A stretch of 64,000 nt of DNA from Achromobacter piechaudii NBRC 102461 (GTDB lineage Bacteria; Pseudomonadota; Gammaproteobacteria; Burkholderiales; Burkholderiaceae_B): positions 62,001-126,000 of the forward strand of contig NZ_BCTK01000014.1 in the NCBI RefSeq assembly GCF_001571245.1, given 5' to 3'. The position numbers and the translations under genes were made by a program. Position 1 is the stretch's first letter, and every line of letters starts with the position of its first letter. Shown piece after piece: positions 43,767-52,385 of the stretch. Below the pieces are notes generated by a model. The model made no database searches. It had not been told where the DNA came from and saw only the letters and a program-made list of their open reading frames with translations.

Positions 43767-44579
43767 TCAGGTGCTCAGGCGCGAGTCGAAGGTGATATCC
43801 AGGGTCTGATGCTGGCCAGCCGCCAGTTCACCCTGGAGCCGATCCAGCAGCACCTGCCCCGCGCGACGGCCCAGATCGGCGGCGTCCACGCCCAGCGTCG
43901 TCAGCCCTTGCGCCCATTGCGCCGCGCTGCCGTCATCCGAGAATCCCAGTACCGCCAGGTCCTGCGGCACGTGCAGATCGCGGTTGTGCGCTTCGGATAC
44001 CGCAGCGGCGGCCAGCAGGTCCGACGTGCAGAACACCGCGTCAAAGATCGTGTTCGTGGCCAGGAGCCGCAGAAATGCCATGCGCCCATCGTTCATCTGC
44101 AGCACCTCGGGCTGAACGATGTCCGCCACGCGATCCAGCCCAAGCGCAGCCGCCGCGCTGATGAAGCCCTGGCGTCGCGCGCGTTCCCAAGGGTTGTCGG
44201 CGCTGATGCAGGCCACCAGCGCGTGGCGCTTTTCCGCAAGATGGCGCGCCGCCATGCGGCCGGCTTCTTCGTTGTCGATGACGACGGCAGTGTCCAGCGG
44301 GTGCGCCGAGGCGTTCCACGTTTCCACCACGGGTATTTCCAGCGCGGCCACGCCGGCGCGCAGAATGGGGTCGTCCAAGGGGCCGATCACCAGCGCGGCG
44401 GCGGGATGCAACGCCGCCAACTGCGGCAGCGTCGCGGGATCGTGCCAGGGACCCGCGGCCAGGAAGTAGCCCTCGGGAGCCAGGCGCTCGGCGCAGGCCT
44501 GGATGGCCCGGCTGGCGGGTCCGGTGTCCAGACGGGGGGCGATCAGGGCGACGAGGCGAGGCGAAGAAGAGTGCGACAT
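43767..44579 (-). CDS. LacI-type ligand-binding domain protein lacking the DNA-binding head
   Basis: A 270-residue protein matching the periplasmic-binding-like C-terminal domain of LacI/GalR regulators: LVALIAPRLD at the start, AALVIGPLDD, VVIDNEEAGRMAARHLAEK, ERARRQGFISAAAALG and LAVLGFSDDGSAAQWAQGLTTL. The usual N-terminal helix-turn-helix of about 55 residues is absent, and the upstream in-frame sequence, antisense toward lipA, shows none. It has no signal peptide either, so it is neither a normal repressor nor a transport protein. It could be a degraded regulator or a ligand-sensing partner. Confidence 0.65.
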   Translation of the reverse strand: MSHSSSPRLVALIAPRLDTGPASRAIQACAERLAPEGYFLAAGPWHDPATLPQLAALHPAAALVIGPLDDPILRAGVAALEIPVVETWNASAHPLDTAVVIDNEEAGRMAARHLAEKRHALVACISADNPWERARRQGFISAAAALGLDRVADIVQPEVLQMNDGRMAFLRLLATNTIFDAVFCTSDLLAAAAVSEAHNRDLHVPQDLAVLGFSDDGSAAQWAQGLTTLGVDAADLGRRAGQVLLDRLQGELAAGQHQTLDITFDSRLST

Positions 44580-44753
44580 GGGCGGCAAGGCGAGAGAAAT
44601 TCGACGGATTTGCAGGCAAGACGATAACCCGGCAGGCGCCTCGCACGATTCGGGGGCGGCGCGCGCTGTCGGGCGCACTCGGGCGGCGAAGGGTAAAATG
44701 CCTTTTTTTGTCTCAGGCCGGGCCGCCACTCGCGCCGGTTTTGAAGGTGCCCA

Positions 44754-45764
44754 ATGTCTACGCTTGCCGAGTCTCCCGTCCCCTCGAACGAATCCGCCGC
44801 TGCGTCCGCGCCTGAGCAAGCGGTTTACGATCCGACGCAAAAGCAGAAGTCGCAGGCCAAGACGGCGCGCATTCCCATCAAGATCGTTCCCGCCGAACGC
44901 CTGAAAAAGCCCGAGTGGATCCGCGTGAAGGCCGCCGCGCCCGGTTCGCGCTTCTACGACATCAAACGCATCCTGCGCGAACACAATCTGCACACCGTCT
45001 GTGAAGAGGCGTCCTGCCCGAACATCGGCGAATGCTTCGGCAAGGGCACTGCCACGTTCATGATCATGGGCGACAAGTGCACGCGCCGCTGCCCGTTCTG
45101 TGATGTGGGCCATGGCCGCCCCGACCCGCTGGACACCAAAGAACCCGAGAACCTCGCGCGCACCATCGCCGCGCTGAAGCTGTCGTACGTGGTCATCACC
45201 TCGGTGGACCGCGACGACCTGCGCGACGGCGGCGCCGGCCATTTCGTGGACTGCATCACGCACATCCGCGAACTGTCGCCCACCACCCGTATCGAAGTCC
45301 TGGTGCCCGACTTCCGCGGCCGCCTGGATCGCGCGCTGACCATCCTGAACGCCGGCCCGCCGGACGTCATGAACCACAACCTGGAAACCGTGCCGCGTTT
45401 GTACAAGCAGGCGCGCCCGGGTTCGGACTACATGCACTCGCTGAAGCTGCTGGCGGAATTCAAGAAGCTGCACCCCGAAGTGCCCACCAAGTCAGGGCTG
45501 ATGTTGGGGCTGGGCGAGACCGACGAAGAAATTCTGCAAGTGATGCGCGACATGCGCGAACACAACGTGGATATGCTGACCATCGGCCAGTATTTGCAGC
45601 CGTCGGAACATCACCTGCCGGTGCTGCGCTACGTGCATCCCGATACGTTCGCGATGTTTGAACGTGAGGCCTATGCGATGGGGTTCTCGCATGCGGCGGT
45701 GGGAGCGATGGTGCGGTCTTCTTATCATGCAGACGAGCAGGCGCATGCGGCTGGGGTGAATTAA
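44754..45764 (+). CDS. lipA: Lipoyl synthase
   Basis: Radical SAM enzyme that inserts two sulfurs into octanoylated lipoyl domains. It has both clusters: auxiliary cysteines Cys83, Cys88 and Cys94 ([12 protein letters not shown]) and the radical SAM CxxxCxxC at Cys109, Cys113 and Cys116 ([11 protein letters not shown]). The C terminus shows the usual motif [12 protein letters not shown], with the conserved RSSY serine. 336 residues is normal, with a ~45-residue N-terminal extension. TAAAAT at 44694-44699 is a likely -10. A very strong terminator follows. Confidence 0.97.
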   Translation: MSTLAESPVPSNESAAASAPEQAVYDPTQKQKSQAKTARIPIKIVPAERLKKPEWIRVKAAAPGSRFYDIKRILREHNLHTVCEEASCPNIGECFGKGTATFMIMGDKCTRRCPFCDVGHGRPDPLDTKEPENLARTIAALKLSYVVITSVDRDDLRDGGAGHFVDCITHIRELSPTTRIEVLVPDFRGRLDRALTILNAGPPDVMNHNLETVPRLYKQARPGSDYMHSLKLLAEFKKLHPEVPTKSGLMLGLGETDEEILQVMRDMREHNVDMLTIGQYLQPSEHHLPVLRYVHPDTFAMFEREAYAMGFSHAAVGAMVRSSYHADEQAHAAGVN

Positions 45765-45781
45765 AGCGGTAGCGTACTGAA

Positions 45782-45819
45782 TCACGAAAAGGGGCTGCAT
45801 TGGCAGCCCCTTTTCGTGA
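45782..45819. terminator. Strong terminator of lipA
   Basis: TCACGAAAAGGGGCTGC and its exact complement form a 17-base-pair stem with loop ATTG. The 3' arm includes TTTTCGTGA. It lies 18 bases past the lipA stop codon. Confidence 0.85.
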
Positions 45820-46141
45820 GTTGACGCCACCTTGGACCGCTTGGACGTGGCGTCTGGATGTTAGGTAGCTACTGGTTAAATAGGGTTTTCCCAGTTGCGT
45901 TTTAGGTGCGTTTCGGCCTGAATGCAGGCTTTGGCGTTAACATGCAAGGCCTTTTGGCGGGGCAGACGAATCCATCCCGCCACGCCGGTCAGCCGTTTCA
46001 TCCTTGATGCTTCCCAGGCGTACTAAGAAGCGGTCCTGTTTTATATCCAAAGTTCAAGTTTTTTAGCAAAGTACTGATAATGTGGCGCGGCTTATTTGCC
46101 TATCCATATGGTTTTTAATGGACTGTGTGTAGGAGTTATTT
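45820..46141 (+). other. Upstream region of the arabinose-type cluster
   Basis: No gene is supported. It is less GC-rich than the DNA before it. It carries GACGCCAC/GTGGCGTC inverted arms (45823-45830 and 45847-45854) and a sigma-70-like promoter at 46053-46081. A JUMPstart/ops element was looked for and not seen. Confidence 0.5.
46053..46081 (+). promoter_or_regulatory. Sigma-70-like promoter of the arabinose-type cluster
   Basis: TTCAAG at 46053-46058 and GATAAT at 46076-46081 with a 17-base spacer, preceded by A/T-rich DNA. It lies about 60 bases before the start codon at 46142. Confidence 0.5.
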
Positions 46142-47578
46142 TTGAGCTTTTCCCCGCCGCTGATAATCGATCTGGATGGCACCCTGATCAAGACCGATAT
46201 GCTGCATGAGTCGGCATTGCGTACTCTGCGCGATAGGCCTGGTAGCGTATTGTGCGTGCCTAAATGGTTAGCGCAGGGCAAGGCCGTTCTCAAACAGCGT
46301 TTGGCAAGCTCGTTGGTATTTGATCCAGAGTCGCTGCCTTATAACGAAGAACTTTTGTGTTGGTTAAAGCAACAGAAAAAAGAAGGGCGGATTTTAATTC
46401 TGTGCACTGCGTCGGATCGTTCAATTGCCGAAACGATCGGCGCACACCTGGGCATTTTCGACGAGGTGATGGCCAGCGATGGGCAGATCAATCTTTCGGG
46501 CTTGCATAAAGCAGATTCGCTAGAGTCGCGGTTTGGCCGTGGTGGATTCGATTATGCAGGAAATTCATCTGTTGATCTGGCAGTTTGGCGTAAGGCACGT
46601 CGGGCCATTGTGGTCAATGCGAAGGCCGACCTGCCCGCCAAGGCTGCGGAATGCTGCGAAGTCGAAACGGTGTTTCCTCCCGTAAAGCACGGCGTGCGGG
46701 TATGGCGCCGAGTGCTACGCATGCATCAATGGATGAAGAACGTGCTGTTGTTCGTCCCCTTCATCGCCGGGCATCAACTGAGTGATATGGACACTTGGTT
46801 GTCCTTGATCGTTGCTTTTATTTCGTTCAGTCTGTGCGCGTCGGCAGTCTATATTGCTAACGATCTGTTCGACTTGGAGAGTGACCGCCAGCATACGCGC
46901 AAGCGCACCCGCCCTTTTGCGAGTGGCGCGGTCCCGATCTGGCGCGGCGTATTGCTGGCACCGTTGCTGTTGGTGGCGAGCTACCTGCTTGCTTTCTTCG
47001 TGGGCGGGGCGTTTATCCCCTGGTTGACGGCCTATTTCCTGTTGACCTGCGCATATTCATGGGGTCTGAAGCGGCTCATGCTCGTGGATTGCCTTGTGTT
47101 GGCGATCTTATACACCCTTCGGATTATCGCCGGCGCTGCCGCAGCGGGGTTGATTCTATCCTTCTGGTTGCTTGCTTTTTCCGTCTTCCTCTTCTTGTCG
47201 CTTGCCTTCGTGAAGCGGTATGCAGAGCTGGAGGTTCAGATTCTTAGCGGAAAGAAAAAGGTGCATGGACGCGGTTATTACACGTCTGATGCTCCTTTGA
47301 TCCAGACTTTGGGTATTACCGCCGGGTATGCGTCGGTACTGGTGTTGGCATTGTATTTGAACAGTGCCCAAGTGCTGACCCTCTATCAGATGCCCGAGAT
47401 AGTATGGGGAGCCGTCCCTGTCATGCTCTTTTGGGTTAGCTGGATGTGGATGCAGGCGCACCGAGGAAATATGCACGACGATCCGCTGGTATTCGCGGTG
47501 AAGGACAAAGCAAGCCTGTGCGCTGGCGTGGTCTTTGTCGCGGTATTGACGCTGGGTACGGTGATGCAGCCATGGTAA
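46142..47578 (+). CDS. HAD phosphatase-UbiA fusion, DPPR-synthase-like prenyl phosphoribosyltransferase
   Basis: A 478-residue fusion. Residues 1 to about 180 are a HAD phosphatase: Asp10 and Asp12 (IIDLDGT), Thr89, Lys123 and Asp145 (GNSSVD) make the four motifs. Residues about 185-478 are a UbiA prenyltransferase with about eight membrane helices; LRMHQWMKNVLLFVPF and NDLFDLESDRQHTRKRTRPFASG (Asn240, Asp244, Asp248) match decaprenylphosphoryl-5-phosphoribose synthase (mycobacterial Rv3806c type), not UbiA of quinone synthesis. It would join PRPP to a polyprenyl phosphate, and the HAD domain could remove the 5-phosphate. The TTG start has AGGAG 6 bases upstream. The next gene (DprE1-like) overlaps by 7 bases. 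Confidence 0.85.
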   Translation: MSFSPPLIIDLDGTLIKTDMLHESALRTLRDRPGSVLCVPKWLAQGKAVLKQRLASSLVFDPESLPYNEELLCWLKQQKKEGRILILCTASDRSIAETIGAHLGIFDEVMASDGQINLSGLHKADSLESRFGRGGFDYAGNSSVDLAVWRKARRAIVVNAKADLPAKAAECCEVETVFPPVKHGVRVWRRVLRMHQWMKNVLLFVPFIAGHQLSDMDTWLSLIVAFISFSLCASAVYIANDLFDLESDRQHTRKRTRPFASGAVPIWRGVLLAPLLLVASYLLAFFVGGAFIPWLTAYFLLTCAYSWGLKRLMLVDCLVLAILYTLRIIAGAAAAGLILSFWLLAFSVFLFLSLAFVKRYAELEVQILSGKKKVHGRGYYTSDAPLIQTLGITAGYASVLVLALYLNSAQVLTLYQMPEIVWGAVPVMLFWVSWMWMQAHRGNMHDDPLVFAVKDKASLCAGVVFVAVLTLGTVMQPW

Positions 47579-48864
47579 CGGTTTCGTCCTGGGGGCGTCT
47601 GGAAAGGCGCCCCCACGTCGTCTACGACTTGTCCGATCGCTCGCGTATCGCGCAGCAATTGAGACGATCTACGCCGGGTATCGCATTCGGCATGGGTCGT
47701 AGCTATGGTGACGCCTGCCTCAATCCCGAAGGCGCCTTATGGCAAATGTCGGGCCTGGACCGATTCCTATCCTTTGATGAATCTACAGGTCGTGTTTATT
47801 GCGAGGCGGGGGTGCTGCTGCGAGATATTCAGCAACTGGCGGTGCCGCGAGGTTGGATGTTACCCGTCACTCCTGGTACGCAGATCGTTACCGTAGGGGG
47901 TGCGATTGCGAATGAAGTCCATGGCAAGAACCATCACGTTTTGGGAACGTTTGGCCACCACGTCGTTCGCCTGGTCCTCCAGCGCACAGATGGCGAGCGC
48001 ATAGAGTGTTCGCCTCAGACCAACGAGGATTGGTTCGCCGCGACGATAGGTGGATTGGGCTTGACGGGGGTGATTCTGGCTGCAGAGCTACAGTTGCGGC
48101 GCGTGGCTGGCCCTTGGCTAGTCACCGAGACGCGGGCTTACCACACGCTCGACGAGTTTTTTGTCTTGGCGGATGGTGCCGAGCATGATTGGGAATACAC
48201 CGTCGCGTGGATCGACTGCCAATCCAAAGAGGGGAAAGGGCTATTCATGCGCGGCAATCATATCGATGGGGGGGTACGTCCCGATCCGGCAGTCCGAGCG
48301 AGAAAAATGCCGTTCACGCCGCCGATTTCACTTGTCAATCGATTATCGCTACGGCCGTTCAATTGGGCATACTTCATTTTGAAGAAGAATGCCGGAAGAG
48401 AAGTCGTGCATTACGCACCGTTCTTTTATCCCCTGGATAATTTGCTTGAATGGAACCGCATGTACGGCCCCACCGGATTTTATCAGTATCAGAGTGTCGT
48501 GCCGCGATCATTGGGGTGTGATGCGATCGGTGCCATGCTGCGTGAGATCTCGCGCTCCGGAGAAGGCTCATTCCTGGCGGTATTGAAAACGTTCGGTAGC
48601 CAGCCATCTGTGGGTATGTTGGGTTTTCCGCAGCCTGGGGTTACGTTGGCATTGGATTTTCAGAATAAAGGCCCGGCAACGCATCGTCTTTTCTCCCGCC
48701 TGGATTCGATTGTGGCGGAGGCAGGCGGGCGAATTTATCCGGCGAAGGACGCGCGCATGCCGAGGGCGCTGTTTGAAGCGGGGTATCCCGCATTAACCAA
48801 ATTTCTGTCCTACCGTGATCCGGGAGTGAGTTCCGCGCTCTCACGACGGCTGATGGGGAACTAA
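47572..48864 (+). CDS. dprE1: DprE1-like FAD-dependent oxidoreductase (decaprenylphosphoryl-ribose oxidase subunit)
   Basis: A 430-residue VAO-type flavoprotein that oxidises C2 of polyprenyl-phosphoryl ribose. FAD motifs: GIAFGMGRSYGDACLN, LPVTPGTQIVTVGGAIANEVHGKNHH (His117, Lys119, Asn120) and WFAATIGGLGLTGVILAAEL. The C-terminal RIYPAKDAR carries Lys392, which corresponds to the DprE1 active-site Lys. The position matching mycobacterial Cys387, the benzothiazinone target, is Ala360 (TLALDF). The neighbours (HAD-UbiA before, DprE2-like after) make the assignment strong. The ATG at 47572 overlaps the preceding gene. Confidence 0.88.
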   Translation: MVTVSSWGRLERRPHVVYDLSDRSRIAQQLRRSTPGIAFGMGRSYGDACLNPEGALWQMSGLDRFLSFDESTGRVYCEAGVLLRDIQQLAVPRGWMLPVTPGTQIVTVGGAIANEVHGKNHHVLGTFGHHVVRLVLQRTDGERIECSPQTNEDWFAATIGGLGLTGVILAAELQLRRVAGPWLVTETRAYHTLDEFFVLADGAEHDWEYTVAWIDCQSKEGKGLFMRGNHIDGGVRPDPAVRARKMPFTPPISLVNRLSLRPFNWAYFILKKNAGREVVHYAPFFYPLDNLLEWNRMYGPTGFYQYQSVVPRSLGCDAIGAMLREISRSGEGSFLAVLKTFGSQPSVGMLGFPQPGVTLALDFQNKGPATHRLFSRLDSIVAEAGGRIYPAKDARMPRALFEAGYPALTKFLSYRDPGVSSALSRRLMGN

Positions 48865-48866
48865 TA

Positions 48867-49622
48867 GTGTCGATCAAGAAGAAACGTATTGTCATCGTGG
48901 GCGCTACCTCGTCAATTGCCGAGCATTGTGCGCGGGCATGGGTCACGAATGCGGATGTAGACCTAACGCTGATTGGCCGTGATCAAGAAAAACTCGATGG
49001 GGTCGCTGCTGATCTGCGGGTTCGAAGCCCCCGATCAGATGTGCGTACGGTAATTGGCGATTTCGTCAATCCGACGAGGATTGAGGAGCAGGTCGACGCC
49101 ATCCAGGCCGAAGGGACGGTCGATCTCGTACTGATCGCGCACGGAAATTTGCCGGATCAAGCTGCATGCCAGACGACGCTCAGTGTTTGCGAGCAGGCTC
49201 TTCATGTCAACGCGGTTTCTCCAGTGATGTATGCCGAAGCATTTGTGCGTGGCATGGAGCAGGTAGATCACGGTACCTTGGCTGTGATTGGCTCGGTAGC
49301 AGGTGATCGGGGTCGCAAGTCGAATTATGTCTATGGAGCAGCGAAAGGCCTTGTTGAACGTTATGCGCAAGGATTGCAGCACCGATTAGCCAAAACGCGA
49401 GTCAAGGTCGTCTTGATCAAGCCTGGTCCAACGCAAACGCCGATGACCGTTGCGATGGGTGCCGCCTATGCTCGCATGGCTCGGGTCGAAGATGTGGCCG
49501 GTACTATCGTCGCAGGAATCGCTGCAGGGAAGCCTGTCGTCTATGCACCGGGAAAGTGGGCTGTAATCATGCTGGTGATCCGTAACCTGCCCCGTTTCGT
49601 CTTCAACAAGATGGATATTTGA
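48867..49622 (+). CDS. dprE2: DprE2-like SDR oxidoreductase
   Basis: A 251-residue short-chain dehydrogenase/reductase. GATSSIAEHCARAW carries the nucleotide-binding TGxxxGIG variant, and the active site is Ser in VIGSVAGDRG with Tyr-x-x-x-Lys in YVYGAAKGLVE. PGPTQTPMT follows as in DprE2. It reduces the 2-keto intermediate made by DprE1 to give polyprenyl-phosphoryl arabinose. The GTG start is 2 bases after the dprE1 stop. A hydrophobic C-terminal stretch (WAVIMLVIRNLPRFVFNKM) may hold it near the membrane. Confidence 0.87.
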   Translation: MSIKKKRIVIVGATSSIAEHCARAWVTNADVDLTLIGRDQEKLDGVAADLRVRSPRSDVRTVIGDFVNPTRIEEQVDAIQAEGTVDLVLIAHGNLPDQAACQTTLSVCEQALHVNAVSPVMYAEAFVRGMEQVDHGTLAVIGSVAGDRGRKSNYVYGAAKGLVERYAQGLQHRLAKTRVKVVLIKPGPTQTPMTVAMGAAYARMARVEDVAGTIVAGIAAGKPVVYAPGKWAVIMLVIRNLPRFVFNKMDI

Positions 49623-49634
49623 TTCCCGACCGCC

Positions 49635-51347
49635 ATGTGGAAGCTCCAGCGTTTGAATATTCTGGCAGGCCTGTTCGCGCTCGTCATGACCGTACTGGCC
49701 GTTATTGGGGCGATCCGCATGTATTCGCCCATTCCTCATTGGGATATGTGGGATGGCACGCTGCAATTCTATCTAGACACCCAGGACGGCATTGCGTCTG
49801 CTTGGTGGCGCCAGCACAACGAGCACCGAGTATTGCTATCCAGGGTGCTCTTCTGGCTGGATTATAGGTATTTCGGCGGAGTCAGCGTCTTTCTGATCAT
49901 CATGAACTACGTGATCGTCGCGGCGGCGATCTGGGTGTTCTGGATCGTGTTGCGCAATACTGACAGTGGCGGTCGCAGCGCGGTTTCCAGGAAGGCGCTG
50001 GCGCTATTTATCGCCGGGGCACTGTTCTTCTGGTCTCAAGACAACAATCTGGCATGGGGATTTCAGAGCCAGTTCTTTCTCGCCCAACTGCTGCCGATGT
50101 GCGGGCTGGTATGGCTTGGCCGTTCGGTTCAGCGCGAGGACAGCGCAGCTGACTTTGCATTGGCCTGTCTGTTTGGCGTGCTGGCGACGGGTACGATGGC
50201 CAACGGGGTATTGGCCCTGCCCCTTATGGTCATATGTGCGGTGGTGCTTCGCCTGAGTCCGCTGCGTATAGTCGTATTGGCGGTGCTTGCAGCGCTATGC
50301 CTAACGGCTTATTTCGCCACCTACGTGCCACCGCCTTTCCATGGCCACCTTTCGGATGCCCTGCGAGATCAGCCGTTCAGGCTCATCGTCTATACGATGA
50401 TGTACCTCGGCAGCCCGTTTTACTTCATGGTAGGCAAGGGGGTGATTGGAATGGGTGTGGCCGCAGCCGCCGGGTGTTTGCTGACTCTGGGCTCGGCATG
50501 GCTTTCGCTATGCCTCGTGCGTAGTGCCAGGCAGGCATCCATATCCATCGCGCTGCTGTTCTTCATCCTCTATATCGGTGGCTCAGCCTTCGGCACCGCT
50601 AGTGGACGACTTATTTTTGGAATGGAATCAGCGATCTCCTCCCGCTATACGACCCCGGCGCTGATGGCCTGGCTGGCGTTCACGGTCGTTCTCTACCTGA
50701 ACAGTGGAGTGTCCCGCAGCGCTCGAAGCGCGAAATCCGCGGTCTTGGTTTTCGCTGTGGCCGCTGTTTTGATGTTGGGCTACCAAGTGCGTGCAGCAAG
50801 AGGCGACGCCGATATGCTGCAGAACCGGGAGATCGCGGCCTTGGCGTTGGAGTTGGGAATTAAAGACCAGGAATACATTGGTTTGGTTTATCCCAAGATG
50901 GAAGAGCCGCTCTCAATGGCGAGGGCAGCGCAGGCAAGGGAGTTGTCAGTGTTCGGAAGGTTCCCCTATCGAGGTTTAAAGGCCGATCTGGGGGCTGAGG
51001 TTGCGTCGGAAGCCCTGCCTGCATGCGTGGGCCATCTGGAAAAGGCTACTCTCCTCCTCGAAGATACGGGATATTGGAGAGTTTCTGGATGGATGTACAA
51101 CGATCGGGCTGGTGCCTCTCCGAAGTTGGTGAAGATCGTGGAAAACAACTCTATTGTTGGCTATGCGTTGACGGGGCACTCTCGCGCAGGTCTAGCTTCC
51201 TCATTATCGAAATCCGCCGTCAAGGCTGGCTTTGTCGGTTATATGAAGCGCGATGGCAAGGACGTTTCGATTAGTGCAGTAGGTGTAGATGTGCCATGCC
51301 AGCTGGATCTGGGAAAGATCTCACCTGCCATAATTGGCGTTAAGTAA
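49635..51347 (+). CDS. Polytopic GT-C-like glycosyltransferase candidate
   Basis: A 570-residue membrane protein with about ten hydrophobic segments in residues 1-385 and a soluble C-terminal part (about 390-570). The first outside loop contains PHWDMWDG, and such an Asp-rich loop after helix 1 is typical of GT-C enzymes using polyprenyl-phosphate sugars. The C-terminal part has an LEDTGYWRVSGWMY ... AGFVGYMKRDGKDVSISAVGVD beta-rich pattern, which is also found in the protein at 54120. It is 12 bases after dprE2, so it may use the arabinosyl donor. Not assigned to a named family. Confidence 0.7.
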   Translation: MWKLQRLNILAGLFALVMTVLAVIGAIRMYSPIPHWDMWDGTLQFYLDTQDGIASAWWRQHNEHRVLLSRVLFWLDYRYFGGVSVFLIIMNYVIVAAAIWVFWIVLRNTDSGGRSAVSRKALALFIAGALFFWSQDNNLAWGFQSQFFLAQLLPMCGLVWLGRSVQREDSAADFALACLFGVLATGTMANGVLALPLMVICAVVLRLSPLRIVVLAVLAALCLTAYFATYVPPPFHGHLSDALRDQPFRLIVYTMMYLGSPFYFMVGKGVIGMGVAAAAGCLLTLGSAWLSLCLVRSARQASISIALLFFILYIGGSAFGTASGRLIFGMESAISSRYTTPALMAWLAFTVVLYLNSGVSRSARSAKSAVLVFAVAAVLMLGYQVRAARGDADMLQNREIAALALELGIKDQEYIGLVYPKMEEPLSMARAAQARELSVFGRFPYRGLKADLGAEVASEALPACVGHLEKATLLLEDTGYWRVSGWMYNDRAGASPKLVKIVENNSIVGYALTGHSRAGLASSLSKSAVKAGFVGYMKRDGKDVSISAVGVDVPCQLDLGKISPAIIGVK

Positions 51348-51438
51348 TCATCAGTCCAAAAGATGGGCGCGAGGTTTGGCAATTGGTTGCGGATAGCCTA
51401 TTCAAGAATGCCAACCCTATTATTCGGTAATTGAAATT

Positions 51439-52380
51439 ATGAAGAAAGAAGCGAAAATTGTGTTGCCTGGTGGGGCTGGTTTAGTGGGGCAGAATCTGGT
51501 GGCACGCCTGCTACAACGAGGTTATACAAATATCGTTGTGCTGGATAAACATGAAGCGAATTTGGCCATTCTTCGGAAGACCCAGCCGTCGATCACTGCC
51601 GAGTATGCTGATTTGGCCAAAGCTGGAATTTGGGAGCGGCATTTCGAAAATTCCGATTCCGTTGTGATGTTGCAGGCGCAAATTGGCGGCATTAACTATT
51701 CCGATTTTGAGAATAATAATATCGTTTCGACGAGAAATATTATTGATCAGGTTAAGAAGTATGGTGTGCCTTATCTTGTGCACATCAGCTCTTCGGTTGT
51801 GGAGTCCGTCGCTGACGATTTTTACACGCGGTCGAAGAAAGAGCAGGAACAGCTGGTTCTGGAGAGTGGCATTCCGTGCCCAATCCTCCGTCCGACGCTT
51901 ATGTTCGGCTGGTTCGACCGAAAACACCTAGGGTGGCTCTCGCGCTTCATGCAGCGCGCTCCTGTGTTCCCGATACCAGGAAATGGAAAGTTCATGCGGC
52001 AACCGCTTTATGCCGGCGATTTTGCCGATATCATAATAAGCTGTATTGAGTCGCGTATTCCTCCCCAGATATTTAATATAACTGGCCGGGAAAAGATTGA
52101 CTATATTGATATCATCAGGGCTATCAAGTCTTCCACGGGTGCTAAGGCAACACTGCTCAAGATTCCATATGGGCTGTTTTATTTACTTCTGAAGATATAT
52201 GCATTGTTCGACCGTGATCCGCCGTTTACTGCAGCACAACTCAAGGCATTGGTGGCCCATGACGAGTTTGAGGTCATAGACTGGCCGACGATATTCAATG
52301 TAACGCCAACGCCGTTTGCCAAAGCGGTCGACGAGACGTTCCATCATCCGGTGTACAGCAAAGTGGTTCTGGAGTTTTGA
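51439..52380 (+). CDS. NAD-dependent epimerase/dehydratase family protein
   Basis: A 313-residue extended SDR protein. The N-terminal [18 protein letters not shown] carries the GxxGxxG motif, SSSVVES provides the serine and YTRSKKEQE the Tyr-x-x-x-Lys. It is noticeably A/T-richer than its neighbours, with many ATA and AAT codons, which suggests a separate origin. It may interconvert a nucleotide sugar or act on a lipid-linked one. The following flavoprotein is 5 bases away, so they probably work together. Substrate unknown. Confidence 0.8.
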   Translation: MKKEAKIVLPGGAGLVGQNLVARLLQRGYTNIVVLDKHEANLAILRKTQPSITAEYADLAKAGIWERHFENSDSVVMLQAQIGGINYSDFENNNIVSTRNIIDQVKKYGVPYLVHISSSVVESVADDFYTRSKKEQEQLVLESGIPCPILRPTLMFGWFDRKHLGWLSRFMQRAPVFPIPGNGKFMRQPLYAGDFADIIISCIESRIPPQIFNITGREKIDYIDIIRAIKSSTGAKATLLKIPYGLFYLLLKIYALFDRDPPFTAAQLKALVAHDEFEVIDWPTIFNVTPTPFAKAVDETFHHPVYSKVVLEF

Positions 52381-52385
52381 ATATC

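Noticed and set aside
45820-46141. JUMPstart/ops element expected before a polysaccharide cluster
   Set aside because: No GGCGGTAG-like core was found in the region; only a sigma-70-like promoter and an inverted repeat.
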